Assembly (NCBI GenBank): GCA_016700335.1
Contig: CP065014.1
Location: forward strand, 1,463,001 to 1,527,000
Source of the DNA: Chlorobiota bacterium
Lineage (GTDB): Bacteria > Bacteroidota > Ignavibacteria > OLB7
Length of the DNA: 64,000 nt
Direction: 5' to 3'
Part shown: one piece after another, positions 45,541 to 54,059 of the stretch
How the letters are laid out: each line of letters starts with the position of its first letter
How positions within the stretch are numbered: position 1 is the stretch's first letter
Notes under the pieces: model-generated
Database searches by the model: none
The model's input: only the letters and a program-made list of their open reading frames with translations
Told to the model about the DNA's origin: nothing
Translations under genes and position numbers: made by a program

Positions 45541-46152
45541 TTAATCCCAATATCTTTCTTCTTTCCAAGGATTAGCAGAATTACTATATCCATTTTGTTC
45601 CCAAAATCCTAATTTATCATTTTCTAAAAACTCAAATCCTTTTACCCATTTTGCCCCTTTCCATGCATATCTTTTTGGTGTAAAAACTCTCAATGGTCCT
45701 CCATGTTGTGATTCTAAACTAACATCATTTACTTTAAGTGCTAACATTACATCCTCATCAATCATCTGTTGAATTGGAAGATTTGTTGTATATCCACCAT
45801 AAGCATGTTGCATAACATATTTAGCTTTGGGATTTACATTTTCTTTTATAATATCCCAAAAATCTTTAAACATAACACCAGACCAAACATCATCAAACCT
45901 TGACCAATGTGTAACACAATGAAAATCAGCAATTAGATTTTGCATAGGTAATTGCTTAAATTCATCCCAATTCCATTCCAATTTTTCATTTACTAATCCA
46001 CTAACTTCAAACTTCCAATTATCAAGAATAATCGATGGAGTTGCTCCATATGTTAAAACTGGAAATTTATCAGTAAACAACTGACCTGGGGGTAATTTAG
46101 TTAATCCATAATTATTAAGGATCGGATTTTCATTATCAGATTTTGAAAACAT
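45541..46152 (-). CDS. Sulfite oxidase-like molybdopterin oxidoreductase
   Basis: A 203-aa protein of the SUOX fold. The segment DFHCVTHWSRFDDVWSG holds the Mo-ligand cysteine (C79), and PLRVFTPKRYAWKGAKWVKGFEFL is typical of the family's C-terminal part. It has no signal peptide or Tat motif, so it is probably cytoplasmic, unlike YedY/MsrP. The substrate is unknown. No partner subunit or Mo-cofactor gene is adjacent. Confidence 0.88.
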   Translation of the reverse strand: MFSKSDNENPILNNYGLTKLPPGQLFTDKFPVLTYGATPSIILDNWKFEVSGLVNEKLEWNWDEFKQLPMQNLIADFHCVTHWSRFDDVWSGVMFKDFWDIIKENVNPKAKYVMQHAYGGYTTNLPIQQMIDEDVMLALKVNDVSLESQHGGPLRVFTPKRYAWKGAKWVKGFEFLENDKLGFWEQNGYSNSANPWKEERYWD

Positions 46153-46240
46153 ATTAAAGTTTATTTTAGTTTACAAAGATATAACGAACTTAAACTCTTG
46201 AAATTGATAATTAGTAATTGATTTATGATAATTATAAAAA

Positions 46241-46271
46241 AAAATCGGACATTAAATAAATGCCCGATTTT
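46241..46271 (-). terminator. Intrinsic terminator after the zinc-ribbon gene
   Basis: AAAATCGG (46241-46248) pairs with CCGATTTT (46264-46271), and an inner CATT/AATG (46250-46253/46259-46262) extends it after one mismatch. The minus-strand tail is T-rich. It ends the lipoprotein-nif3-zinc ribbon cluster. Confidence 0.8.
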
Positions 46272-46286
46272 ATAATTAAAATAAAT

Positions 46287-47006
46287 TTATTCAATTTCTT
46301 CTGGAATCAATAATCTACCACAACTTTCACAAGGAAATAATTTTTCAAATTTTCTAACTTCAACTAATATCTGTGGAGTGATTGCTCTGTAACAACCAGA
46401 GCAAGAACCTTTTTTAACTTTTACAACCGCATCATTACATGCAGATCTGATATGGTTATATTTTGTTAAAGTACTTAAATCAATATTAGGAATTAATTTT
46501 TTACGACTACTTTTTAAACTTTTTATTTCACTTGCATATTCACTTGTTAAATCTGATAAAGAACTTACTTTGTCATTTAAAAATTCATTTTTTTCTTCTA
46601 TTTCTCTTCTTAAGTTCTCAACTTCCCTCATTAATGATACTTCTTCTGAATCAAGTACTGATAACGATCTGCCAAAGTTATTAATATCATTCTTAGCTGA
46701 CTCTATTTCAGAAACTGAAGCATCATACTCTTTATTATTTTTTACGTTTGCTAATTTATCATTTAATTTAATTAACCTATCTTTTAGCTCTTGTATTGTA
46801 ATATTAGCATTTGTTCTATTTGAACGTAATTCAGTTAATTTACTATCAGTAATTTTTACTTTTTCATTCAAATAACTCACTTCAATTTCAAGTTTTTTTA
46901 TCTCATCGGGTAAATCTCCGGTTGTTTCATTAATATCATCTAACTCAGAATCAATTTGTTGAAGTTTTAGTAAATTTCTTAAAGATTCTAATAAATTGCC
47001 TTCCAT
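46287..47006 (-). CDS. Coiled-coil protein with C4 zinc ribbon
   Basis: A 239-aa protein. The first 180 residues are a long charged heptad coiled coil (ESLRNLLKLQQIDSELDDI onward). The end carries a zinc ribbon with two CxxC pairs (CSGCYRAITP and PCESCGRLL). This matches the CT398/FlgN-like family of bacterial zinc-ribbon coiled-coil proteins, often encoded beside Nif3-like proteins as here. The function is not well known; RNA or flagellar-chaperone-type roles have been suggested for relatives. It lies 13 nt after the Nif3-like gene. Confidence 0.88.
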   Translation of the reverse strand: MEGNLLESLRNLLKLQQIDSELDDINETTGDLPDEIKKLEIEVSYLNEKVKITDSKLTELRSNRTNANITIQELKDRLIKLNDKLANVKNNKEYDASVSEIESAKNDINNFGRSLSVLDSEEVSLMREVENLRREIEEKNEFLNDKVSSLSDLTSEYASEIKSLKSSRKKLIPNIDLSTLTKYNHIRSACNDAVVKVKKGSCSGCYRAITPQILVEVRKFEKLFPCESCGRLLIPEEIE

Positions 47007-47019
47007 TTTTATCTTAGTT

Positions 47020-47808
47020 TTAGTTTTTATATCTAATAGGATTTGTATCTGTTTGAATCATATTTACTTCAAATGAATTATCATTCAATTTATCAATTAA
47101 ATTTTTCATTCCAATTGATACAAATTTTTCTGATTCATTATGCCCTAAATCAATTATGCCAATTCCATCTATTGAAGCCACAAAATCGTGATATTTTACA
47201 TCAGCAGTAATAAATACATCTGCCCCTTTTATTATAGCTTTTTTGTAGTAGCTAATACCACTCCCCCCCAAAATAGCAACTTTTTTAATCTCTGAAACGT
47301 AATTTTTTGTATATCTAATAAATTTAAAACCATTTTTTTCATGTAGCACATTTACAAAATATTCTATATCACCACCATTAACCCAATTCCCTATTATACC
47401 CATACCGTATTTTGAATTATCTATATTTACATCTAATGGTTCAATATCCAATAATCCAATTTCCTTTGCAAGTAAATAACTTGTTCCATGAATATAAGAA
47501 TCAAAAGCAGTATGTAGAACATATAAAGCTATATCATTTTTAATCAATCTAATTAATGCTCTACCAACTCTGTCTGAAAGATCTATATTTTTTATTGGTT
47601 TATAAATTAATGGATGAAAGACTATTAATAATTCTGGATTAATTTTACAAATAATATCTAAAATTTCATCATTTATTTCATAACAAACACAAATTTTTGT
47701 TAATTCATTATTATAATGAAACAATTGAAAACCAACTTGATCATCAGACAAAGCAAGACTTAAAGGTAATTCTTTTGATAAATTATTAATGAATTCTAAA
47801 ATTTTCAT
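47020..47808 (-). CDS. Nif3-like dinuclear metal centre protein
   Basis: A 262-aa member of the NIF3/YbgI (DUF34) family. Recognisable metal-binding stretches are VFHPLIYKPIKN, LYVLHTAFDSYIHGTSYLLA, AILGGSGISYYKKAIIKGADVFITADVKYHDF and IDLGHNESE, which correspond to the His/Asp/Glu ligands of the dinuclear site. Such proteins form hexameric toroids; their substrate is debated. Its start overlaps the upstream lipoprotein gene by 4 nt. Confidence 0.9.
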   Translation of the reverse strand: MKILEFINNLSKELPLSLALSDDQVGFQLFHYNNELTKICVCYEINDEILDIICKINPELLIVFHPLIYKPIKNIDLSDRVGRALIRLIKNDIALYVLHTAFDSYIHGTSYLLAKEIGLLDIEPLDVNIDNSKYGMGIIGNWVNGGDIEYFVNVLHEKNGFKFIRYTKNYVSEIKKVAILGGSGISYYKKAIIKGADVFITADVKYHDFVASIDGIGIIDLGHNESEKFVSIGMKNLIDKLNDNSFEVNMIQTDTNPIRYKN

Positions 47809-48386
47809 TTACGATTTTTTTTATCACCAATTTTTTTATATAATGGCAATAATGATTTATAACTTCTCTCTTTATCAGTAGCTATAGTTTTAAAAGTAAT
47901 TGAAGATTGCTTTTCATCCCAAAATAATACTGGCATTTTTTCTCCACCATAAGTAATTTCCTTTCGTGAATTCAAATCAATAGTATCTAATTTTTCTTGA
48001 TTGAACATTCCAAAATTTCCTACATAATACATCCAATTACCTTTTTCTTTGTATCTATACAAACCAACTGCTTCAGGGCTATTAAAATCAAAAGTTATTT
48101 CTCCAACTAACTTATTGTTTTCAACTTTAAGAGATTTTTTTACATTAATCCATTCTGGATGTTCGTTTTCAAATTTAGAGCCATTGTAATAATCATCAAT
48201 CAATTCACCATAATCTTTTAAAGATTTATCAGTTGAATCTTCATCAGCTGATGAAATACCTATAAATAAAATTGATGCGCTTCCAGAACCATCTGGTTTA
48301 ATTTTATAAGTGTATTGTTTATTTTCAACTGTTAAGCAACCATTTAAACAAATTGTAATTATTAATAAAATTATTAGATTTTTCAT
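47805..48386 (-). CDS. Predicted lipoprotein, unknown function
   Basis: About 193 aa, starting at the ATG at 48386. This start puts an ideal lipoprotein signal at the N-terminus (MKNLIILLIITICLNGC, lipobox LNGC). The frame extends 12 codons upstream to 48422, but that region lies within the tRNA terminator. The mature part (VENKQYTYKIKPDGSGSASILFIG) is beta-rich with a central acidic stretch and has no motif I recognise. It is translationally coupled to the Nif3-like gene by a 4-nt overlap. Confidence 0.72.
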   Translation of the reverse strand: MKNLIILLIITICLNGCLTVENKQYTYKIKPDGSGSASILFIGISSADEDSTDKSLKDYGELIDDYYNGSKFENEHPEWINVKKSLKVENNKLVGEITFDFNSPEAVGLYRYKEKGNWMYYVGNFGMFNQEKLDTIDLNSRKEITYGGEKMPVLFWDEKQSSITFKTIATDKERSYKSLLPLYKKIGDKKNRK

Positions 48387-48414
48387 ATTATGAAATTTGG
48401 ATTTAATAAAAAAA

Positions 48415-48450
48415 GCACACACTTTGATTGACTTTTACAAAGTAGTGTGC
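48415..48450 (-). terminator. Intrinsic terminator of the tRNA-Ser gene
   Basis: GCACAC (48415-48420) pairs with GTGTGC (48445-48450), and CTTTG (48422-48426) with CAAAG (48438-48442). On the minus strand a run of T follows. It lies 20 nt beyond the tRNA 3' end. Confidence 0.82.
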
Positions 48451-48470
48451 GCTAATAAAATTTAACTAAG

Positions 48471-48552
48471 CGGAAGATGAGGGACTCGAACTCTCATGGG
48501 AATTACCCCGGCAGTTTTCAAGACTGCTGCAATACCATTATGCGAATCTTCC
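48471..48552 (-). tRNA. tRNA-Ser (UGA)
   Basis: An 82-nt type II tRNA without encoded CCA. The acceptor GGAAGAT pairs with ATCTTCC (discriminator G). The D arm is GCA/TGC around a TAATGGTAT loop. The anticodon arm is GCAGT with loop CTTGAAA, then ACTGC, giving anticodon UGA for UCN serine codons, chiefly UCA. There is a long variable arm (GGG/CCC stem), and a T arm with TTCGAGT. The T stem (GAGAG/CCCTC) has one A-C mismatch at 52-62. A minus-strand TATATTTG lies 20 nt upstream. Confidence 0.95.
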
Positions 48553-48571
48553 ATATGATTTAATTTCAATA

Positions 48572-48579
48572 CAAATATA
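48572..48579 (-). promoter_or_regulatory. Possible -7 promoter element of tRNA-Ser
   Basis: On the minus strand this reads TATATTTG, a match to TAnnTTTG, about 20 nt upstream of the tRNA 5' end. Confidence 0.45.
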
Positions 48580-48671
48580 ATGATATTACTTTAATTAGAA
48601 AAAAATTTGAGTAATTATTTTGAATTTTTTAAAACTTAATATAGAGATCAATAAATATAAATATCTTAAAT

Positions 48672-48690
48672 AACAACTTTTAAAGTTGTT
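48672..48690. promoter_or_regulatory. Perfect palindrome upstream of the hydratase gene
   Basis: AACAACTTTTAAAGTTGTT consists of two 9-nt arms around one central base. It lies 36 nt upstream of a TATTTTTG -7-like element, near where an operator or UP-like site could act. There is no clear terminator tail. Confidence 0.35.
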
Positions 48691-48725
48691 TTAATACTAC
48701 TTTTTATTTTTAAGGAAAAGTAAGT

Positions 48726-48733
48726 TATTTTTG
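48726..48733 (+). promoter_or_regulatory. Possible -7 promoter element for the hydratase operon
   Basis: TATTTTTG, a match to TAnnTTTG, lies 14 nt before the ATG at 48748, implying a very short 5' leader. Confidence 0.42.
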
Positions 48734-48747
48734 TATTAAAAATTTAA

Positions 48748-49521
48748 ATGAAAATTGATTTCCAAAAAATTGCAACATTTTTATATCAAAATGATTTAGA
48801 TAAAACTACTTGCAAAATGATTTCTGAAGATTTTCCGAATTTAAGTATTAGTGATGCATACTTAATTCAAGAAGAGTTAAAAAAACTACATTTAATTGAG
48901 AACAAACTTATTGGAATGAAAATGGGTTTAACTTCTAAAGCAAAAATGATTCAAATGAATGTTACCGAACCAATTTATGGGTTTTTAACTAGTAAAATGA
49001 TGCTAAAAACTGATTCAACTTTATCACTTACAAATCAAATTCATCCTAAAGTTGAACCTGAAATTGCTTTAATTTTAAAAGATGATGTTACAAAAATTTT
49101 AAGTTATGATGAAGCCTTAAATGTAATTGATTATGCTTGTTCTTCAATTGAGGTTATTGATAGTAGGTTCAATAATTTCAAGTTTACTCTGCCAGATGTC
49201 ATTTCAGATAATACATCAGCAACTAAATTTGTATTAGGAAATGAAAGAATTAAAGTTAGTAAAAGTTCACTTGCAAATCTTAAAATAATTCTTAAAATCG
49301 ACAATCAAGATGTTGAGGTTGGTAATACATCAGATGTATTAGAAGATCCTATAAACTCACTTTGTGAGTTATCAATGATGTTAGAAAAAAATAATTTGGT
49401 ATTATTAAAGGGGTTTGTGATACTTACTGGAGGCGCTACTGCGGCTCATTCAGTTAAGCATGGTGATTTAGTAAGTACAGTTGTAGAATCTGTAGGCGAT
49501 TGTTCTCTAAATGTAATCTAA
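48748..49521 (+). CDS. 2-keto-4-pentenoate hydratase / 4-oxalocrotonate decarboxylase-family protein
   Basis: A 257-aa member of the fumarylacetoacetase-like fold family. It shows GMKMGLTSKAKMIQMNVTEPIYG, the metal-binding KVEPEIALILKDD (Glu ligands), and EVIDSRFNNFKFTLPDVISDNTSATKFVLG, as in DmpH/XylI decarboxylases and DmpE/MhpD hydratases of the catechol meta-cleavage route. Which of the two reactions it performs cannot be told, and no other meta-cleavage gene is present. It opens the plus-strand run to the transferase gene 6 nt downstream. Confidence 0.82.
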   Translation: MKIDFQKIATFLYQNDLDKTTCKMISEDFPNLSISDAYLIQEELKKLHLIENKLIGMKMGLTSKAKMIQMNVTEPIYGFLTSKMMLKTDSTLSLTNQIHPKVEPEIALILKDDVTKILSYDEALNVIDYACSSIEVIDSRFNNFKFTLPDVISDNTSATKFVLGNERIKVSKSSLANLKIILKIDNQDVEVGNTSDVLEDPINSLCELSMMLEKNNLVLLKGFVILTGGATAAHSVKHGDLVSTVVESVGDCSLNVI

Positions 49522-49527
49522 AATATT

Positions 49528-50214
49528 GTGGATGTTAATTTAAAGTCAAAACTAATTATATTTTGTAAATATCCAAAACCAGGATATGTAAAAACAAGAC
49601 TTGTTCCACCTCTGAGTTTTGATGAAGCATGTGAATTATACAAATGTTTTTTATTAGATTCATTAGAATTATATGACCAAATAGAAAATGTTGAAAAGGA
49701 AATATATTTAGACAATTTCAATGATTTGGAAGTTTTTAAAAATATTTCTTGTAATAAATATGAAATCAGATTTCAAAAAGGTAATAGTTTAGGAGATAAA
49801 ATTTCAAATGCTATTTCTGATACTTTAAATAATGGATTTCAAAAAGTTATTGTTATTGGAAGCGATTCACCTACATTACCAATTTCATACCTTACCGATT
49901 GTTTCAACAACCTAGATAATTATGATGTTGTTTTTGGTGAAACAGATGATGGGGGTTATTATTGTGTAGGATCATCTGTATTTCATTCCGAGATTTTTAA
50001 TGAAAGTTTGATGTTTAGTACAGATACTCTACTAAACAACACTATTGATAAATGTAATGAGTTAAATATTAGTTTTTACATTGGTAAAAGATGGTATGAT
50101 ATTGATGATTATCAGGATTTAAAAACTCTTTGGTCTCATAAGAATTTATTAAAGTTTTCATTGACTAAAAATTATTTAGAATTGTTAAACAATAAATATG
50201 AATTTAATAAATAA
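49528..50214 (+). CDS. TIGR04282-like glycosyltransferase family protein
   Basis: A 228-aa nucleotidyl/glycosyltransferase-A fold protein of the rSAM/selenodomain-associated transferase 1 family (DUF2064). The signature IIFCKYPKPGYVKTRLVPPL is N-terminal, followed by IVIGSDSPTLPISYL (DxP metal site) and VVFGETDDGGYYCVG. The frame starts at GTG 49528, 6 nt after the previous stop; the nearby ATG at 49532 is out of frame. No radical SAM or selenium gene is adjacent. It overlaps nadD by 17 nt. Confidence 0.82.
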   Translation: MDVNLKSKLIIFCKYPKPGYVKTRLVPPLSFDEACELYKCFLLDSLELYDQIENVEKEIYLDNFNDLEVFKNISCNKYEIRFQKGNSLGDKISNAISDTLNNGFQKVIVIGSDSPTLPISYLTDCFNNLDNYDVVFGETDDGGYYCVGSSVFHSEIFNESLMFSTDTLLNNTIDKCNELNISFYIGKRWYDIDDYQDLKTLWSHKNLLKFSLTKNYLELLNNKYEFNK

Positions 50215-50812
50215 CCCTTATTTTAATCAAGATATTATAAATAAAATTGGATTGTTTGGAGGTACTTTTAATCCTTTACATAATGGACATATTGAACTTG
50301 CAAAAAATTCCATTGTTTCTTTAAATCTTGATGCTGTTGTATTTGTTCCAAACTATTTATCTCCTTTTAAATCTGATCAATTAATTCTAGATGACTTTCA
50401 TAGATTTAAAATGATAGAATTAACTTTAAAGAATTATATTAATTTTTTTGTTTCAGATTTTGAAATTAAAAGTAAAAATATTAGTTACACAATTAATACA
50501 ATTAAATATTTTCAATCTACTTTTCCAAAAAAAAAATTTGTTTTATTAATTGGAAATGATTCTTTAATTAATTTTGATAAATGGTTCAATTTTAAAGAGA
50601 TGTTAAGTCTTATTGAAATTGGAGTTTTTGAAAGAGATTCTTCAGTTTATAATAATTTTAATATTAAGTATAAAGAAATAAAAGGTTGCAAAGTAGATGT
50701 ATCTTCTTCTTTGATAAGGGATAAAATCAAACATTTTTTACCAATTAATAATCTTGTACCTAATGAAGTGCTTAAATACATTAATGAAAATAAATTGTAT
50801 CTTAACTCATGA
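50198..50812 (+). CDS. nadD: Nicotinate-nucleotide adenylyltransferase
   Basis: A 204-aa NadD. The nucleotide-binding start IGLFGGTFNPLHNGHIELAK carries the HxGH motif, followed by VVFVPNYLSPFK, FVLLIGNDSLINFDKWFNF and the C-terminal VDVSSSLIRDKI (ISSTxIR-type motif). It adenylates nicotinate mononucleotide to deamido-NAD. It overlaps the preceding gene by 17 nt and the following permease gene by 4 nt, an unusual neighbourhood for nadD. Confidence 0.94.
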   Translation: MNLINNPYFNQDIINKIGLFGGTFNPLHNGHIELAKNSIVSLNLDAVVFVPNYLSPFKSDQLILDDFHRFKMIELTLKNYINFFVSDFEIKSKNISYTINTIKYFQSTFPKKKFVLLIGNDSLINFDKWFNFKEMLSLIEIGVFERDSSVYNNFNIKYKEIKGCKVDVSSSLIRDKIKHFLPINNLVPNEVLKYINENKLYLNS

Positions 50813-51618
50813 AAAAAATTCTTTTACATTTAATTTTATGTTTAGTTCTTTTAGGAATGCTTTTCCCATTTCTATGGATGATTTTAATTTCAGTAAGAGA
50901 AAGTACATCCGATTTTACTTCAATTTTTACTTTATTTGAAGGGAGATTTTCATTAAAAAATTATAGAGATGTTTTAACATCAGGTCCATTTGGAATTTAT
51001 CTTTTTAACTCCTTTTTTATTTCAATAATTTCTACTATAGGAAATGTATTTTTTTGTTCAACAGTTGCTTATGCATTAGCAAGAAGGAATTTTAAATTTA
51101 AATATTTACTTGAAATTAGTGTTATTGGAGTTTTAATGATACCTCAACAAGTAGTTATGATTCCTTTATATAGAATGATGGCTTCTTTCAATTTAATAAA
51201 TACATATTGGGCATTAATTATTCCAATTTTAGTTACTCCATTTGGTATTTTTTTGTTAAAACAATATATTGAAAATATTCCAGTTGATATGGAGGATGCT
51301 GCAAAAATTGATGGTGCAGGAGATTGGAGAATACTTTTTAAAATTATACTTCCAATTACAAAACCTGCATTAATTGTTTTAGGAGTGTTTCAATTTTTAA
51401 ACATTTGGAATTCATTTTTGTATCCTTTTTTGTTTACCAATGATGAATCAATGAGAACCTTAACCGTTGGATTAACTTTTTATTTGGGTAACCAATCAGT
51501 CGATTGGGGGCACTTAATGGCTGGTTCAAGTATTTCTGTAATACCAGTAATTATTCTATTTATTATTTTCCAAAAACAAATAATTCAAGGAATGACTGAT
51601 GGTGCAGTAAAAGGATAA
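50809..51618 (+). CDS. Carbohydrate ABC transporter permease, MalG type, orphan
   Basis: A 269-aa binding-protein-dependent permease with six membrane helices. The EAA loop DMEDAAKIDGAGDWRILFKIILPITKPAL is well conserved, and the N-terminal FPFLWMILISVRES is typical of the MalG/UgpE group. It should pair with a MalF-type permease, an ATPase and a binding protein, but none lies in the window. Its start overlaps nadD by 4 nt. It probably belongs to a sugar or glycerol-3-phosphate importer whose other parts are elsewhere. Confidence 0.92.
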   Translation: MKKILLHLILCLVLLGMLFPFLWMILISVRESTSDFTSIFTLFEGRFSLKNYRDVLTSGPFGIYLFNSFFISIISTIGNVFFCSTVAYALARRNFKFKYLLEISVIGVLMIPQQVVMIPLYRMMASFNLINTYWALIIPILVTPFGIFLLKQYIENIPVDMEDAAKIDGAGDWRILFKIILPITKPALIVLGVFQFLNIWNSFLYPFLFTNDESMRTLTVGLTFYLGNQSVDWGHLMAGSSISVIPVIILFIIFQKQIIQGMTDGAVKG

Positions 51619-51693
51619 CCTTTATTTGTTAATTTTAAATTTTAATACTTTAATTATCCAGAATTTTAGTAACATATTTCAAAGGTTTTGAAC

Positions 51694-52509
51694 ATGAATT
51701 TGAATAATAATAAATACTTATATCTAGTAAAAATTAAAATATTAATATTTTCAATATTATTATTGAATTTATTATTGCAGAATGATTTGTATTCTCAAAA
51801 ATTTTCAGATGTATTAACACCTTCAAAAAAAACTAATACTCCAAATTATTTGTTAAGTATTTCAGCAGGGATTAATTTGTCAAATTATTTCAATGATAAA
51901 TTTTTAGATAACTCTCCTTTTGATATAGGTGAAGTTTCTGGTGAATATGATATTTATGGTTCGTCTTCAGGCATTGGTTATAATTTTAATTCAGAATTAG
52001 AAGTTCCATTAAATTCTAATTTTTCATATCTGTTTGGTTTAAGTTATATAAAATCAAATTTTAATTCTAGTGGAATTGTTGAAGAATTTTGTTATAAGAG
52101 TGATTCTACAAAAATTTTATCAAATACAAATAATTCTTTTAAAGTTAACTTAGATTATATTTCATTTTCACCTTCTATTAAATTAAGATTATCAGATAAT
52201 TATTTTACTTTAGGGTTTGTAACTTCATATTGTATTAATAGCAATTACGAGGTATCAAGATTCTTTTCTAGTAAAAATTGCAAATTCAAGAATATGGAAA
52301 ATGAAATCAAAATTAATTCAGAAGTTCCAAAAGTTGTAAACTTACATTATGCATTTAGATTAGGTTATGGCTTGATTTACAGACTCAGTAATACTGTAGA
52401 ATGGTCTCCAGAATTATTATTTAATTTTGGAATTTATCCAATTAATAAATCTAATAATTCAGATTTAGGTATCTATTCTCTTAATTCATCATTTAGATTT
52501 TCATTATAA
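51694..52509 (+). CDS. Predicted outer-membrane beta-barrel protein
   Basis: About 271 aa with a signal peptide-like segment (about 8-32, ending LYSQ) and then paired amphipathic strands (YLLSISAGINLSNYF, YISFSPSIKLRLSDNYFTLGFV, FRLGYGLIYRLSNTVEW) ending in FRFSL, as in small 8-10-stranded barrels of the PorT/OmpW style. There is no family-specific motif. The ATG at 51694 is preferred over an in-frame TTG at 51688. It is followed after 1 nt by an OmpA-propeller gene, so the two are translated as a pair. Confidence 0.65.
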   Translation: MNLNNNKYLYLVKIKILIFSILLLNLLLQNDLYSQKFSDVLTPSKKTNTPNYLLSISAGINLSNYFNDKFLDNSPFDIGEVSGEYDIYGSSSGIGYNFNSELEVPLNSNFSYLFGLSYIKSNFNSSGIVEEFCYKSDSTKILSNTNNSFKVNLDYISFSPSIKLRLSDNYFTLGFVTSYCINSNYEVSRFFSSKNCKFKNMENEIKINSEVPKVVNLHYAFRLGYGLIYRLSNTVEWSPELLFNFGIYPINKSNNSDLGIYSLNSSFRFSL

Positions 52510-52510
52510 T

Positions 52511-54034
52511 TTGAATAACCATTTCAATATAATATCATTCTACTTAGTTTTAGTATTATTTATAAATATAAATAAAAGTAAATCACAAGTATCAAATGTC
52601 GTATTTAAAAATTTAATAGAAATAAATTCTGTATCAGATGATTTTGGATTAACATTTCCAATTGATTCAAATATCTATTATTTTACTTCATCAAGAGTTG
52701 GTCAGGTTAATAAGCACAACATATATTGTTCAAATTTAGTTAATGGGAAGTTTTCAAATCCTAATCTAATGTCCGATTTTATTCCATTAAATGTAAACTT
52801 ACCAGATAATTTTACAGAGGCATCAATTAGTTCTGGCTCATGTTATATATCTCCTTCAGGAAATGAAATGTATTTCTCAAGTTGTGATTATGGTTTTGGT
52901 GAATGTGATATTTATTCTTGTCAAAAATTACAAATTCTTCCTACATTTCTTAAGACTTGGAATATTTCCTATAACCTTGGTTTAAAAATTAATACTTCTT
53001 CTTGGGATTCTCAACCATGTTTATCGCCTATTGGTGATATTCTTGTTTTTTCATCAAACAGAGCTGGTGGTTTTGGTGGCAGGGATATTTGGTTTTCATT
53101 TAGAAAAACGGATGGTTCTTGGGATTACCCAATAAATGCAGGTGAAAATGTAAATACTAATTATGACGAAGTAACACCTTCTTTTTCTCCAGATAAATCT
53201 AAATTATATTTTAGTTCTAATGGTAGAAGTGGATTAGGTGGATTTGATGTATTTTTTGTAAACTTTAATGAATTATTAACAAATAGACCAATAAATTTTA
53301 AGGAAGTTAATAGTGTTGATGATGATTTATTTTTTGTTCAAAATTATATTCAAAACAAATCTTATATTTCTTCAAATAGGAAAGGTGGTATTGGTGGCTT
53401 AGACATTTATGAAATTACAAATCTAAAAAGTGAAATATTTCCTTATTTATTAGTTAAAGGTTTTGTTTATGATTTTAATAAAATGCCAGTATTTGCTGAA
53501 ATAGAAGTTAGTGATCCACAAACAGGTAAACTAATTAGTAAAAGTATAAATAACAAATATGATGGTGATTTTTATCAGATTTTAATGAAGGGCAAGTCTT
53601 ATATTTTGACAGCAAAAGTTGGTGATTTATTGTTTGAATCAAAAGAAATAAATGTTCAAAAAAACTTAAGTAAATTAACAATTACAGAACTTAATTTTAA
53701 CTTACAGAATATTGGAGATAATCTAAGAATTTTATTATCATTTAAAAATAATAGCAGTATAATACAGTCTGAGTTAATGGGTGATTTAAGTAGATTGACT
53801 AAATTTTTAATATCTAATAAAAAATATAGAATAGAGATTACTGGATTTTCAGATGATGCTATTGAACCCAATACTAATCAGTATTTAGCTGCTCTAAGAG
53901 GTAATTCAATTAAAGATTATTTAATAGGAAATGGAATTAATAGTGATAGAATTTCAGTTAATGAAGTTAGTGCAACAAAAGAAATAATCGATTTAAATCC
54001 AAATCAATATGTTAGAATTAAATTGATTAGGTAA
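52511..54034 (+). CDS. Beta-propeller/OmpA-family protein (PorE-like layout)
   Basis: A 507-aa protein beginning at TTG 52511, 1 nt after the previous stop, with a signal peptide (about 1-25). Residues about 35-300 hold PD40/WD40-like blades (ISPSGNEMYFSSCD, LSPIGDILVFSSNRAGGFGGRDIWF, FSPDKSKLYFSSNGRSGLGGFDVFF). Residues about 315-385 look like a carboxypeptidase-regulatory-like domain (LVKGFVYDFNKMPVFAEIEV). The end is an OmpA domain (ITGFSDD, NQYLAALRGNSIKDYL). This order resembles T9SS protein PorE without its TPR part. A peptidoglycan-linked envelope role is likely; direct T9SS membership is speculative. Confidence 0.72.
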   Translation: MNNHFNIISFYLVLVLFININKSKSQVSNVVFKNLIEINSVSDDFGLTFPIDSNIYYFTSSRVGQVNKHNIYCSNLVNGKFSNPNLMSDFIPLNVNLPDNFTEASISSGSCYISPSGNEMYFSSCDYGFGECDIYSCQKLQILPTFLKTWNISYNLGLKINTSSWDSQPCLSPIGDILVFSSNRAGGFGGRDIWFSFRKTDGSWDYPINAGENVNTNYDEVTPSFSPDKSKLYFSSNGRSGLGGFDVFFVNFNELLTNRPINFKEVNSVDDDLFFVQNYIQNKSYISSNRKGGIGGLDIYEITNLKSEIFPYLLVKGFVYDFNKMPVFAEIEVSDPQTGKLISKSINNKYDGDFYQILMKGKSYILTAKVGDLLFESKEINVQKNLSKLTITELNFNLQNIGDNLRILLSFKNNSSIIQSELMGDLSRLTKFLISNKKYRIEITGFSDDAIEPNTNQYLAALRGNSIKDYLIGNGINSDRISVNEVSATKEIIDLNPNQYVRIKLIR

Positions 54035-54059
54035 TTATTAAATTATAAAAATACTTCAT

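Noticed and set aside
45228..45575. Open frame on the plus strand across the class I aminotransferase (115 codons)
   Set aside because: It is opposite to a complete, conserved gene and ends past its start; no recognisable features.
46570..46875. Serine-rich open frame on the plus strand across the zinc-ribbon gene (101 codons)
   Set aside because: The low-complexity composition is the complement of the coiled-coil codons.
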